In this document: positions 1 through 11,728 of the stretch, piece by piece
Position numbering within the stretch: the first letter of the stretch is position 1
Layout of the letters: each line of letters starts with the position of its first letter
Assembly (NCBI GenBank): GCA_002286715.1
Contig: NSJX01000008.1
Location: 645,630-709,629, forward strand
Direction: 5' to 3'
DNA length: 64,000 bases
DNA from: Dentipellis sp. KUC8613
Taxonomy: Eukaryota > Basidiomycota > Agaricomycetes > Russulales > Hericiaceae
Notes under the pieces: generated by a model
The model's input: the letters and a program-made list of their open reading frames with translations, nothing else
What the model was told of the DNA's origin: nothing
Database searches by the model: none
Made by a program: the position numbers and the translations under genes

Positions 1-1795
1 GAGTTACTGCTGAAAGGGATGTCAATGATGTTTTGGATTGGATTTTGGGACATGGTTCAAAGGCATGCCAACGCAAAGCTATGAATGGATGCCTAGAAAA
101 TTGAGGGAGTTTGCTGCAGCTCGAAATGATAGCTGCTGAGTCCGAAGCAGAGCTTCTGAAGTACTTAGCCTAAAAACACTGTCATTTATTATGAGCCGGG
201 TGCAGCTACGAGCACGTACCTTGTCTACTCTGATGCTCATGAGTCTAGTACTACGAGTAGAATTCTGAGTCAACTCGAATTCAACGTGGCTGGGTCCAAC
301 CAAAGCGTTGGCGCGGATACTGCAATCGGAGTTCATGTGACTCGCAGCCCTTCCTATTCGAGTTGACTTCGAGCCAAAAAGCAGTGTTTTTGCTCGCCGT
401 TGCCTAGACCGTGCTTGTTTTGAGTACAATCTCGGACAGGATAGGCGAGATCGACGCTGTCATGTACGGGACTAGGACAAAGGTTTTCAGCTCTCGGAGA
501 GCACTGAGCACGGTGCTGGTCGTGTACACAATTTAGAATTAGTGTACAGGACGCTTCCAGGATCTGCGAGACTTGCCCTTTGTGAGTCGAGAGTTTTGGA
601 GTCTTCCAGGACTCGAGATACCTGCCCGATACCGCGAATGTTGTCTCCCCGGATTCCCAGCCCTATGGGTATCCGACCCACCATCGCCCTTACCCGAGGA
701 AGGGCGTAGTGTTTGAGCCTGACAAGCCTCGTCGGCTCGGCTCCCTAGATAAACTTGCGAGCATCCGGGGTGTGCCTGTCGAGACCGTGCAGGAAGGAAT
801 GTTGACGGTATTTCTCTCCATGCACGCGCTAGTCCATGGCTGGGCAAACACCGCTGTCCGCCGCGGCAAGAATGCGGGTAATGGCCGAACGTTTAGAGTA
901 TAGCCTTCGTTGCAACGCAAATGACTTACGGATCTATTGATGTCGATGCTGACCATTCGCAACCTCTTGAATCTACCTGTAGCGCCACGGTCCAAGACGG
1001 TCAATTACATTCCATGGTTAGCTTATGAGGCCGTACTTAGCTCGACAAGTAGTGCGAGCTCGCGAAAGCGCCTAGCGATCTATCAGAAGAACGCAAACGT
1101 TCATTGCTACAGTTGAAGAAGTCATATTTGCAGAGATAGATGCAAAGTTCCGTTCGGAAAGTGCATGCTAGATAATACTAAATGAAGAATGTTAGAATAA
1201 ATTAGGGCGTGTATTGATTGTTCCCTATAGTTGTCACGCATCATTCAAAGCTCACCTGTTCCGTGCTTAGAGCGGCCCCGGCTCGTTTATTGGTTCCTCG
1301 GTCCCGTTCCAGTTGCGGCCGCTGGGTTGACTGTATACATCACTGTTGTTGTAGCATTCCGCGAGAATGGTCCCTATACAGCCTACCCGCAGCATTGAAA
1401 GGTTAGTAACCCGGGCCCAGTCGCCTGATTTCGGTCTCACGACTCGGTCTGGCTCGCGTCTAATTCCCGAGGAGCAGTATCTCCGCCGCTGTTGCGAAGC
1501 CTGGAGATGCTTTCCGCTGGTTTCCTTGTGACCACGCGTGAGGTGGTCGCCAATGGACTGTTGCTCTATGACATTCGCTGTGAGACTGTGAGACTGTGAG
1601 ACTGTGATTGCAGCTGTGAAAGGAACATGGGCCGGAGCTGTTGGAGGAGGCTGGACCAAAGCCGGCCAAAGGGGCAGAAATCAGCAGCGGGCGTCGAGTG
1701 GTCTGGATCGCGGCGTCCGCTGGGGCCTAGCTCCTGACGAGCTATACTTAACGACGAGTCCCGGCTTGCGCGCGTCACTGACAACGCCCTCCACA
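1..1795. other. Region without a supportable gene
   Basis: Short open frames occur on both strands, but none gives a recognisable protein, a signal peptide or a plausible exon chain. The base composition is mixed and lower in GC than the coding exons downstream. The last ~190 bases before 1796 are probably promoter and 5' leader of the gene that follows. Confidence 0.6.
1578..1607. repeat. Short tandem repeat, 8-bp unit ctgtgaga
   Basis: Nearly four uninterrupted copies of an 8-base unit lie about 190 bases upstream of the first gene. It is a simple microsatellite-like repeat with no function visible. Confidence 0.8.
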
Positions 1796-3904
1796 ATGTT
1801 CACCCCACCTGTCGGCTACTTTGCGCTGCCATCGCGCACCGTGGGCCCGCCACCGACGAGGTCGACCAACGGACGCAACGAGCGGCGGGGACGGAAACGG
1901 CCGCGGGGCTTGTGGCGCGCTCGCCAACCCTCGGCGTCGGCTGCTTACGTGTACGGCGCTGGCTCTCGTGGCAATTCCGCGTCCGCCGTCGACTCCGATT
2001 GTGTCCACTCCCGCCCCAGCGACGACCGCGACGACGCCGACGACTACGACGACGACCTCGACGACGCCCGTTCCTCCGCGTCGGCTAGCTCAAAGCGTCA
2101 GCGACGCGACGTCCCCGACGAAATCGACCCCTGGGTCCTCCTCTTCCCCGCAACGCCATCCCCCCCGGTCCTCTTCGCTCCCTCGCCGCTCTCGCTCATG
2201 AACGATGCCACCGCCGCATCCATCGTACAGGGCGCCAAGCTCGATAAGCAGACGTGTGACTACGCCGACTGGGAGGATCTGAAGCGGCTGTTTGCCAAGG
2301 CGGCAGAGGAGTATGAGCGTGCGTGTATCTGCAAACGATCCTGTAGTTACTCTCTTGTAACGTGTCGTTGCTCCAGGCGACGACCTCTCCGGCGCGATCT
2401 CTTTGCTCCGCGCCGTCATAAACGAGTGTGTCCGCTTTTTCAAGTTCTACCACGACCCCTCTGTCCTCTTCACACATCCAATCAAACACTCTGGCTCATC
2501 GCCAGAATCGTTTACACCGCCAGAGGAGCGCTTGCAGCGTGATTGGGGCAGCACCGAGAAGCGCAGGCGGAAATCGGACAGTACATCTTCATCGCACAGA
2601 ACCAAGGAGGAGCCATCACCGAGGTCAGTTTCCGCCCACCACATCCTCGCCCCCGTCGCTGACGCCCCGTCAGCTACACCGAACTGCCGACCGCGTTTCA
2701 CGCCATCCTCGGAATCACCCTCTTCCTGTACGGCAATCTTATCGCACAGGAGTCGTCGCTCGCCTTCCAGGGCGAGCCCGACACCCCGATCGCATACTGG
2801 CTCTGTGCGCTCGATGTCTTCGAGGCCGCCGAGAACCTGCCGAGCAGGACGAACGGCAGCATGGGCGATGCCGAGGACTGGCGCATGGCCATCGTCTGGG
2901 GCCGCACCCTCGTCTGCCTCGCCGACGAGAAGGTGAATCTGAAGCCCCAAGCCGCCCCGTCGTCGCCGTTCGCCCCACGCCTCCCGACCGAAGAGCCCCA
3001 GTGGCCCACCGATTCCCCATTCCGCGTCATCGCCTCCCGCCGCCCGCCCGTCACCCGCCGCATGACCCTCTCGAGCGCGACGGCGAACGATATCATGGTC
3101 CAGGCGATGGACCAGTTCTCTCGCGGCATCTTCCATATGCCGCATCCCCAGCAGGGCCACATCGTGTCCTCCATCTTCACCCGCGGATCGCCCTCCCGCG
3201 TCACACCACAGACCCTCATCCCCTCCTCTCCCGACTCTTTTGCGTTCTCCCGCCCCAAGGAACTCTACACCATCGCTTCGGAGGTGCTCGGCGTCGCCGA
3301 GCGCCTCGAAGAGCCCGATGAACGACGCTACTGGGCGTCGTGGGCGGACTCTGTTTTCAATCAGATGAAGATGGAGGCCGATATGGACGAGTGGCGTGCG
3401 CGGGTCGTCACTGCGCGCGGCCGATGTTGGCTGATCGCAGGCAGCGCGCGGGTGGACGAGCTCGAGGAGGCTCTCGAGGCGGGCCGGACCGATGTGCTCT
3501 TGTCGAAGGAGGCAGATGAGGCCAGAGAAGGCTTGCGGATGGGTAGGTGCCTTTTTACGATAATCTGCCCGCAGGAGCTGATCGTGTGGATCGTGCAGCC
3601 ATCACGTTCTTCGACCGTGCAAAGGGCTCCGCATCGACCAGCCGCAACAAGCGCGATCTCGAAGATCTTCAGATGCTGGTATGTGCGAGCAGCAACGTCT
3701 TCTGCCGCTCGACGTCTCACGCCTTGCTAGCTGGCAGAAGCCCTACTATCTCTCGCGAATCTGACCACGGACGAGAACACGCGGGAAGAGCTCTACAGCC
3801 GCGCACAGGCCGAGGGCGGCGAGTCCGTCGTCGCCGCGCTCCGCTCCGACAACGCGTCGACCAGCTCGCGGCAAGACGACGTCGAGTACATGGACGAGAG
3901 TTAG
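1796..3904 (+). CDS. Nro1/Ett1-like nuclear protein (enhancer of translation termination family)
   Basis: Five exons (about 1796-2318, 2377-2623, 2674-3542, 3574-3678, 3731-3904) give about 638 residues. The N-terminal ~130 residues are basic then acidic (a run of Asp around residues 80-95, then KRQRR) and look disordered and nuclear. The central part reads as helical repeats: a segment starting DWEDLKRLFAKAAEEYE leads into LLRAVINECVRFF, then a block with ELPTAFHAILG and YWLCALDVFEAAENLP. This order fits the Nro1/Ett1 family, HEAT/TPR-like nuclear proteins. The yeast member affects translation termination, and the fission yeast member is a nuclear adaptor that inhibits Ofd1. The protein is longer than the yeast ones because of its low-complexity N terminus, whose exact start is uncertain; ATG 1796 opens the in-frame exon. 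Family assignment is from pattern memory, not a search. Confidence 0.6.
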
Positions 3905-4671
3905 CCCCACCCCCACCCCCGCGTCCGACGCCCTGGCACGGTCTAGTTCTAGAGTAAGGCAGGCGCCGCGCTACATACCATATTCGCCGCTCGTCACCGG
4001 CCTCCCTCCGCCGATTTACCTTCTTCCTTCCTTCCATCATCGCATACACGCATTTACTTTCCCCCCCTTTTCGCACCGCACCGTCTTTTCTCGCCAGGCT
4101 CGGCCCGCGCATGCGGGTCGCGCTCGGTTGGTACTGCTACCTTTGGGCCTTTGGGCACCGTGTTCACATCCATCCTATCCTATCCCCGTTCGTCTTCTTC
4201 CTCTCTCTCTCTTTGGGCACTTGGGCGCACTCATCCGGCTGGCGCTGTACTAGTAACCGCATACTGCATTCTCCTCTCGTACACATACTCATACACCCAC
4301 ATTACCCGCTATTTGGTATTTGGTATCCGCTATCTGCTAACTATATATCTAACATTCGGATGCTGCCTCCACCACCACCACCACCACCGACGACACCACG
4401 CACTGTATCGATAGTCGCTCCCGGCCCGCGCGCGGATTTGTATTAGCTGTTTCGTACTTAACAAAGACTACGTGATAGTTGATTAATGCGGGGAAGAATT
4501 GAGGAAGGGGGCGCGCGCGTTTGCGCCGGAAGGGCGACGGCCGAGGCCCGCCTGGGCATGCGGGGTGTTCTCGACCCCGCACCCCCCGCGCGCGGTGTGT
4601 CTGTCTGAGTCTGGCGCCCCGCGCGCAGTTTCCAGTTCTAGTTCCAGTTCCACCCTTCATGCAACGCAACT

Positions 4672-4707
<36 letters not shown>

Positions 4708-4775
4708 TGATCCTACTTATCTGCTGCTCGCCATGCTACGGCGGGGGCAAGCTGACCGCCCGCGACGCACGGCCG
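3905..4775. other. Intergenic, convergent 3' regions
   Basis: This lies between the plus-strand Ett1-like gene and the minus-strand carrier, so it holds both 3' ends. It contains pyrimidine-rich stretches near 4010-4330, a (CCA)n run near 4367-4390 and a hexanucleotide tandem at 4675-4708. No coding exon was found. Confidence 0.6.
4675..4708. repeat. Tandem hexanucleotide (ccccga)n
   Basis: More than five consecutive copies of ccccga lie just downstream of the minus-strand carrier stop codon. It is simple sequence with no coding role. Confidence 0.85.
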
Positions 4776-6276
4776 CTACGAGCACGCATGCACGACGGCC
4801 TCGAACGTCGCGAACGTGACCATGTTGACGGGGATCGCGCGGATCAGCGTCGGCGCGAGCCCGCGCACGAACACGCGCGCGCCCTCGGCGCGGTACGACG
4901 CGGCGATCGTCGAGAGCGTGTTGCGGTACGGGCGCGCGGGCGCGGACGTGCTCGGCTCGCCGGGCGTGCTCGAGTTCACCGCGCGCGCAGACCCAGCGTG
5001 CGCGGTGAAGGACGTGGAGGCAGGCGTGGAGGAGGCAGAGGCGGGGAGCGACCCGTCGGCGCTGCTCTGCACGCGCGTCTTGACGACGTCGAACGGGAAG
5101 GTGAACACCCAGCCCGCGATGCCGGCGACGCCGCCCGCGAGCAGGAGGCGCGGCCAGGAGAGCGTCGCGGCGGGCGAGGTCGTGGCTGCTGCCGCGTCGA
5201 GCAGGGGGTCGCCGTACGGCGGGGCGGGCGTGAGCAGGCGGATCGCCGCTTCGTACTGCGCGGGCGAAGAAGGGCGCGGGTGAGGGGGTGAGGGGCAGAA
5301 GGGTCGGTGAGTAAATGGCAGAAGGGCGGTGAGTCAGTGGCAGAAGGGCGGTGAGGGCGCGGGACGGACGTACGCCGGCAAAGTAGGCCCCGTAGCCGAT
5401 GTCGCGCAGGCCGGTGGCGGTGATGCCGCGGTAGAGCCCGCGCAGGCCGCGCTCGCGGTAGATGGACGCGGCGAGCGCGAGCGCGGTGGGCGCGTGCGGC
5501 GCGCGCGGGGCGGCGGCCGCCGCGGCGAGGTTGCGGATGGGGATGAGCGACTGCTGCTGCCGGATCTTGATGAGCTCGATGGGGGTCGTGATGATGCTGT
5601 CGGGAATGGTGTGGTGTGAGTGTGGGGAAGGTGGGAGGGAGGGAGGGGGAGGGACGGACGAGGAGATGAGCCCGCAGCCGGCGCCGGCGAGGTTGATCTG
5701 CCAGAGCGTCGGCACTTCGCCTTCGTGCCGCAGCTGGAGCTTCATGAGCGTGCGGTAGGTCGCAAAGACGAGGCCGTTGAGGAGTGCGCAGGAGGCCTAG
5801 AGGGGGGCGGCGCGAGGGCACTTGCCCGGGGGCTGTTAGGTCCGCGTGCGGGGCGGGGTGCGGAGCAGACGTACGAGCGGCGAGGTGACGCCTTTGTAGA
5901 GCCCGAGGACGCGCTCCTCGCGCGCGATGGTCGCGAATGCATGGAAGGTCGAGCGGTATTTGGACGCGGTTGCGGGGTTCTGGAAGCGGACCTTGACTGC
6001 GATTCGGAGTGAGATTTATATGAGAGCTCGGGTGAAGTGGTGGAGAGTGCACTCCACACCTGTGTCGAACGGATGACCGACGAGCAAAGCTGCGACGCCT
6101 ATAAGATGGTCAGCGGTCTTCCATGGTACCCACATGGAGCGGCAGACGCACCTGCGACTGTACCCGCGAAGAAATCGAGCGTCGGGTCCAGCGGAACTGT
6201 GTGCCGAGTCAGCGTATAGTTAAATCGAGTACAATGGTGCGCACAGACCTGGTTCTTTTCCATTGCGCTCTGACAT
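4776..6276 (-). CDS. Mitochondrial carrier (SLC25 family), acylcarnitine/basic amino acid carrier-like
   Basis: Seven exons read right to left (about 6276-6249, 6196-6152, 6098-6060, 5996-5875, 5796-5660, 5596-5374, 5255-4776) give 357 residues. All three carrier repeats are visible, each with the P-x-[DE]-x-x-[KR] signature: HPFDTVKVRFQ early, TPIELIKIRQQ in the middle and FPFDVVKTRVQ in the third. Each repeat also has the matching G-rich helix, for example GLYKGVTSP and GLRGLYRGI. The protein should sit in the mitochondrial inner membrane. Gene structure and sequence resemble the acylcarnitine/ornithine-like branch (Crc1, SLC25A20/29/48), but the substrate cannot be fixed by eye. The loop before repeat three is unusually Ala/Ser/Pro-rich. 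The start is chosen because MSERNGKEP splices in frame onto PLDPTLDFFAG. Confidence 0.85.
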
Positions 6277-6295
6277 TAGTTGGTATACACCTGCG

Positions 6296-6667
6296 CTACT
6301 TCCGCAGGATTTTCAGCGCGCTGGGGGAGTCCGGGTGATGGAGAACGGCGTGTAGAGCGTCGGGCGGCTCAAAGCGCGTCTCCGGGAAATAAATCCGTGT
6401 CGTGTCACGTGGGCTGGCTCCGAACCCTAGAGTGGGGGTTGGGCACATGACGTCATGGAACGCAGAGTTGGTGAGTCGTTCGTGCTTGCCTTGGGACGCT
6501 CTTGATTCGCTCGTAGTGACAGCACATGCTTGATCCAACTCAGCGTCCTGTGGATACTCGCTGATCTTCTCAAGTTCATCTACTTCGCTGCTCCATCCGA
6601 GAGGAGGCGCCGTATGCACGTGGGTACGATATGGGAAGTTGTCTGGTTCGCGAGGCTCGAGCACCAT
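6296..6667 (-). CDS. Possible small hypothetical protein
   Basis: An uninterrupted minus-strand frame of 124 codons begins MVLEPREPDNFPYRTHVH and ends 20 bases before the carrier's start codon on the same strand. It has no recognised motif, signal peptide or membrane helix. Composition (acidic and Pro-rich, few rare residues) looks more protein-like than the shadows around it. The very tight spacing to the carrier argues against an independent gene, so it may instead be a leader-region frame. Confidence 0.25.
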   Translation of the reverse strand: MVLEPREPDNFPYRTHVHTAPPLGWSSEVDELEKISEYPQDAELDQACAVTTSESRASQGKHERLTNSAFHDVMCPTPTLGFGASPRDTTRIYFPETRFEPPDALHAVLHHPDSPSALKILRK

Positions 6668-6778
6668 AGTGAGTGTATTCAACCTCTCTGATTCCTACGT
6701 ATTTCACTACTCTTCATGCCAAACCTGCTGCATAACATAACTCTCCCTTCGGCAGCTTTCTTCGTGCTCAACCTCGTC

Positions 6779-7338
6779 TCAATTGTTGTAATCCCATCCG
6801 TATAACGCCCCTCCTTCCGGCCGCGTTCCCCATTGTGTATCGATGGCGTGCAGGATCTGATCCGCGTCCGTCAGCGGCGGCGAGTCGTCTCGCCACCGAG
6901 CCCAGTCTTGGGTCAACCACATTCCGAGTCCCTCTGGTGCTTGCAAGTCCCGGTCATACCTTCTTCGAATTTGGATTATCAGCAAGCAGGACCATAGCAA
7001 CTTGGCTAGACGTACAACTCATCGAGCGGATATACTACGTCGCCCTTCTGGATGCCACGCCGGGTTTTGTTTTGTGGCTGCGCTGGTTTCTTGGGCTTGG
7101 CTTTCGGATTGGATCTTGAACTCCCTGCTTGAGCGCTCGAAAAAGTTGATCCCGGACCTTTACTTCCATGGGACCCCTGCTCGTCGCATAACATGGTGTT
7201 TTTGAGGTGAGAGGTATCCTTGGTACTACTGGATGTAGCTTCGGGAGGACTGGAAGCTGCTCCAGTGCCAGAGACGGCGCTGTTCTTTCCCTTCCCCTTG
7301 CCTTTCCCTCGTGCCATTTCCGCGATCTGCTGTAACAT
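6779..7338 (-). CDS. Unrecognised small basic protein, probable
   Basis: Two exons (about 7338-7016 and 6962-6779) join with a gtacgt donor and a CTGATAA branch site to give 168 residues. The N-terminal half is Lys/Gly/Ser-rich (a GKGKGKGK run, then KAKPKKPAQPQNK). The C-terminal half is Trp-rich and acidic (MWLTQDWARWRDD) and ends GGALYGWDYNN. I recognise no family. The protein could have further N-terminal exons: an open stretch around 7470-7600 (FELRIFFDAFGAV) looks coding but does not join in phase. The intron join keeping the frame open is the main support. Confidence 0.4.
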
Positions 7339-7648
7339 TGATGTCTTTGCTCACAGGTCCAACGAATCAACTCACTGAATATTCGGATCACTGGAGATGC
7401 GACAGCACCAAACCTGGGGGGAAAGTATACGAAGTACGAGTACCACTGACGGCTTTATAGGTCATCGGAGACGTCACGCGTCGAAGAAGATGCGGAGCTC
7501 GAACGAATGCGGAGGGGCAATTCGAGTATACGTAGGAATAGAAGCATCGATGTGTCCCATCCGCAGCACTCTTCGTCGCCGAGGCCTTGCAATCCATCGT
7601 CTAGCAGCACGTCAACGGAAAGGCATTCGAGACGCATTAGCGTCTTAC

Positions 7649-8001
7649 TCACCACGAAGCGGAATCATCGTACAATTTCACCCCCAGAATCCTGTTTACT
7701 TCTCGCACAATCGACCAAGAAGACTCTCCATGCCCCCGCATCAATCAGACGTATACCCACTCATCCCCGGGGGCAGCAACCCAAACCCCGTCTTCGTCTC
7801 CTCATACAGCTCCCGCCCGTCGAACTGGTCCGACGCAGCCTCCACCTCCTCGGGCGTCACCAAGCTATTCCAGCCCTTGTTCCGCCCGTAAAGACGTGGC
7901 CCCAGTTCGTCGTTGTGACCGTATACGTCCGCGACTTCGCGGATCTTGATCTTTCGTTTGCCGTTGGGATGCAGGCAGGGTGTGGGGTTCTGGGTGGCCA
8001 T
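7649..8001 (-). CDS. Unrecognised 95-residue protein, probable
   Basis: Two exons (8001-7757 and 7691-7649) are joined by a 65-base intron with a gtatac donor and a CTGATTGA branch site. The product is about 95 residues, starts MATQNPTPCLHPNGKRKIKIREV and ends YDDSASW. If the intron is not used, the frame stops at 7741 after 87 residues. The first part is Lys/Arg-rich, the rest acidic. No signal peptide or known motif is seen. It could be a conserved orphan or part of a longer gene with its minus-strand neighbour. Confidence 0.35.
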
Positions 8002-10661
8002 GCTGGCAGATATGTGTGGGGGAAAGCTGGGGATCAGCTGTGCACGGGGAGTAGAATGATGTAGCTTAGCTTGTCGCACGATTGGTATTGTCACTGTGGG
8101 TATGTTGAAGTCGGGGTAGGACGACGAGGCTTTACTTGTACTATCCTGCTATCGCTGGTGCTGCGGAAATGGTCAAGTGCATAGAAAGAGAACTTTCTAC
8201 CATCCGTACTGCGGCTGCGGCTGCGGCTGCGGCCTTCGACGCGTTCAGGAAGGCAGGTCACGCGTCGCCACTCGTGTTCGCCGTCGACACAAGAATAGAA
8301 ATAGATATAAGCAACTGTCCGTTAGAGTTGGTACACGTAAAAATGTCCAACAAGGTGTGTCTTGACAGGGAAGACTTGTAGGAAATGTGGGGTGATAGAC
8401 GTTGGAGTAGCCGAGGAAGTTCGCGATACACAATCGCGGGTGGAGTCCTATATATGCAGTCGAGCTCCGCGCGCGACGACGCGCCGAAATTCGGAGGACG
8501 CGTTCCCCCCACGTGCCATCTGACCCTAACCCAGATATGACCAGCGGACCGCGTAATCCAAACAAGGACGTCGCCCGGACCGCGACTGGTCAGCCCGACA
8601 TCTCTTCCGGTACCAGTGCTTCGCCACCTCGGAGCCTCCGCTCACCCTCAGCCTATTATACGTGCATCGCGGTGAAGCCTTTTCCACCCTCATTTCAACC
8701 GCACATTCCTCTTTACGCGCAGCGCGACGTCGGTGGGCATACTCACAGACTCAGTCCCACTGACTAGCACTTCCCACCGAATCCGATCAGGGCTCGACCT
8801 CCTCCATGGCCAGTCTCTCTCGGCCTCGATAGCAGCTAGCTCCTCAAGATATCCGCACCAGCACCTGCGCCTTTTTAGTGCATCTCATCCCAGCCACGCC
8901 AGCCTAGAGTGCGCATCACGTACCCAGACGCAACGCAGACAAGGCGAGCCCTCGCCGTCCGGGAACGCACATCACCAGCTAGCACTGGCAGGGGATCTCG
9001 GTGCCCTGCAGCTGCCTCGAGGGGAGGGACATCCGAAGCCGCTGCCTCGTTGGCGCTTGCAGGTGGTCAGCGGACGCAGTGTGAAGGGGGATGTGGGCAC
9101 AGTGTGGCCTGAGAGGCCCTAGGGCGCTCGGGGATTGCTGAGTATCGCCCATTGCTGTAGCGCTGCGCCGCAGATTGCACTGATTGCACGCTGCGCGGTG
9201 GGTGCTGCCCGGGGCGTCTAGTCTGAGCCTCGACCGGTGCGCTCTGCAAGGCGCAAGCTGCGTGCTGCATGTACATGTATGGGCATGACGCAGGCGGCTG
9301 CAGCTCACCGATACGTACTGCACCCGTCGCCGTCGATTCTCAGGCTCGAGCTGAGACCCGTGCATGGTGCACTGCAGGCGTTGCACTAATTGTCAGGTCG
9401 GCGAATTGTCTCCTGCTCGTCCCTGGACGAAACGTCTTCGGTATTGTCTTGCCCGCTTGTTGTTCTCCCCAGGTCCAGGTACGCACCTAAACGGCACCGA
9501 TATCGCAGTGCTATAGTGGGTGTGTACGTTACCGCTCGCGACGCATACGCGCGCGTCTTTCTAAGTATACGCACATTGAAATTTGTACCCATCGCACGAC
9601 GCTCGTACCCAATATACCTGTCAGCGTGCAGCAAAAACAGAACCCGATTTCAATGCCGCATCCGCATGTCGTCTGCGAAGCCGCAGAGACTTCTATCCAT
9701 CATATCAAATCGCATCCTATCACGGCCGAAAGCCCAACTTGAAACAGAGTCCAGCGCGGTTCGCGCTTCTGGGCTTCTGGCGCGATGCCGACTTCCAGAG
9801 CGACGGGCGACGGACGAAGCAGGTACGCGCGCGCGCCTGGGCGGCTGAGCAAGCTTGCATTCGGCCATCTTCTCCGTAACAGGCACACGCGCCTCCGTAA
9901 TCCGGCGGCCCGCCTCGCTTGGCATTTGCGCCCCTGCACCGTTCGCATTCGCAGCAGTCCCGAACAGACCCCCGCTCGAAGGCACTCAAGGCAGCTCGCC
10001 ACCATGATTCGGTGCCCCAGGGCGGGGAAGCATGCGCCCCGCTTTTCTTTTCTGCATGTTCGTTTTTAGGGGACGCTTGGGCTTGGGCTTTCGGTGTGGC
10101 CAATGGGTGTATGTATAGGCCGGCCGCGCCGGGCCACCGAGACGGGGTTTTCAGCCCGAGTCATGATGCCTGGTGGACGCCGGTGGGATGGCGTGTGCCC
10201 CGTGGCTATGACGCGACGATAGGCCCAGGAGCACGCACGCCGCACGGCCGAGAATCAGAATGGGTCGAAATTTTCGCCGTGTCGAATACATGATGATGCG
10301 TGTGTGGGCGTGCTTATCGCTGCGGGGGCGGGGGGGAAACGCAGGCTGCGCGTTTTATTGTGGTGTGTGAGGTGGACGAGAGAGGCAAAAACTTGGCGTT
10401 TCGCCGGCCGGGGTGACAAAATGGGGGAGGCGAGGAGCAAAAAACAGGAGAAAGAGGAAAATTAAAGGACCCTCGGACGGAAAAGCGATCTAGATCGGGG
10501 GCTGCAGAGGACCAGGAACGCAGTGCGCAGGACAAAGAGCAGCCACAACCGCCGTCCGTCCCGTCGAGTACAAATAGGAGCGGCCCACGCCCCCGATCCC
10601 CCTTTCTGATCCTCACCCCTCCACAGTTCCCGTGTGTAACGAGCAGATTGACAAGCCAGAG
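8002..10661. other. Long region without a supportable gene
   Basis: About 2.7 kb contains many short frames on both strands but none with a convincing exon chain or recognisable motif. A (gcggct)n run near 8205-8232 creates a poly-alanine frame that I do not accept as a gene. The part next to 10662 is the promoter and leader of the secreted-protein gene; ccacagttcc just before the start could be an intron acceptor in the 5' leader. Confidence 0.5.
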
Positions 10662-11728
10662 ATGTACAAGTTCGTCGTCGCCCTCTGCCTCGCGCTCATC
10701 GCGTGCCTCGCCACCGTCGCCCCCGTGCAGGGCGCGGTGACCGGCCTCACCAACGCGGAGCGCCTCCGCCGCAACCTCCCCCCGGCACCCCCCGTGCGCC
10801 GCACCCCCACCCGTGTTGTTGGCCGTTGGGGTATGTTCTCTTCCTTGTCTTCGCCTGGCCTCGCATGCCGTCCCTGTTTGCTGCGCCGATGCTGACTGCG
10901 GATGGTTCGCACAGGCAAGCCTTCTTCCGTGCCCTCCAAGGTTCCCACCCCGTACGTTGCACCGTCTCTGAGGGCAGGGACTGAGGTTGACCTTGCTTAT
11001 CTTCCACAGGAAAACGACCGGCCGCATCCAGGTCCGCGCGCAGGTCAACGGCAGCACGATTGGTTACGTCGAGAACTCTGCTACTGATGGCCCGTGAGTG
11101 CATCTCAGCTGTGTGAAATGAGCTTAGCTGATGGGTGTTCTGCCGTGTGTAGGACTGGCATCAACTTCAACTCCACGGACTTGAAGGTCGTCGTCTCTGG
11201 TTCCACCATCGAGGCTACCGTGCGTTGCGTTCCTCCGTCGGGTTGTGGGAGAGGAGCACTGATTTTGTCCCATGCAGAACGCTGCGTTCGCTGCTCCCCT
11301 GTTCATCGGTGCCAACGAGACCAGCACGATTGCTCCTGACTCTCCCAGGTGGGTATTCGCATCCATGTGTACGCAATGTGCCTAGCTGACGAGAATCTGA
11401 TATCAGCACCGTGCCGTTCACGAACGTGGCCTCTGGTGCCAACGCGACGATCTGGTCGTTCGACAAGTCCACCGGCAGCCTGACCCGTACGTCTTCTCCA
11501 CGCGATCCGCAGATAGGATGATTTGCTTACCCAGGGGATTCTGCAGCCCAACTGACGAACGCCGACGGCAGCGAGCCCAAGACGCTCGTCGCGTTCGACC
11601 TTGGCTCCAACAGCCTCTTCTTCACCGGCAACGTCACCCCGCCGGCGATTGAAGTCGTACGTCCGCTCCCCGCTTGCCTCGTGTTGCGTGCCTGACCCGT
11701 TTTGCAGTCCCTGTTCATCGTCGCCTAA
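10662..11728 (+). CDS. Small secreted protein of the basidiomycete 'LTNAERL' family
   Basis: Eight short exons (10662-10830, 10915-10951, 11010-11093, 11153-11219, 11278-11348, 11407-11486, 11547-11656, 11708-11728) give 212 residues. A clear signal peptide (MYKFVVALCLALIACLATVAPVQG) is followed by LTNAERLRRNLPPAPP, then R-x-x-TPTRV. This opening occurs in a large family of secreted proteins of unknown function in mushrooms. The mature part is a Thr/Ser/Asn-rich beta-type sequence with several N-x-S/T sites, including N-G-S-T and F-N-S-T. The paralogues I remember show the same order of short exons and a C-terminal 'SLTPQ..NADGS' block, which is seen here. Probably extracellular; role unknown. 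Few cysteines are visible, so it is not a cysteine-rich effector. Confidence 0.8.

Noticed and set aside
4521..5291. Long plus-strand frame opposite the mitochondrial carrier
   Set aside because: It is an Arg-rich shadow of the GC-rich carrier exon on the other strand.
8136..8381. Plus-strand frame with an Ala run
   Set aside because: The alanines come from a (gcggct)n repeat and nothing else in the frame looks like a protein or joins other exons.
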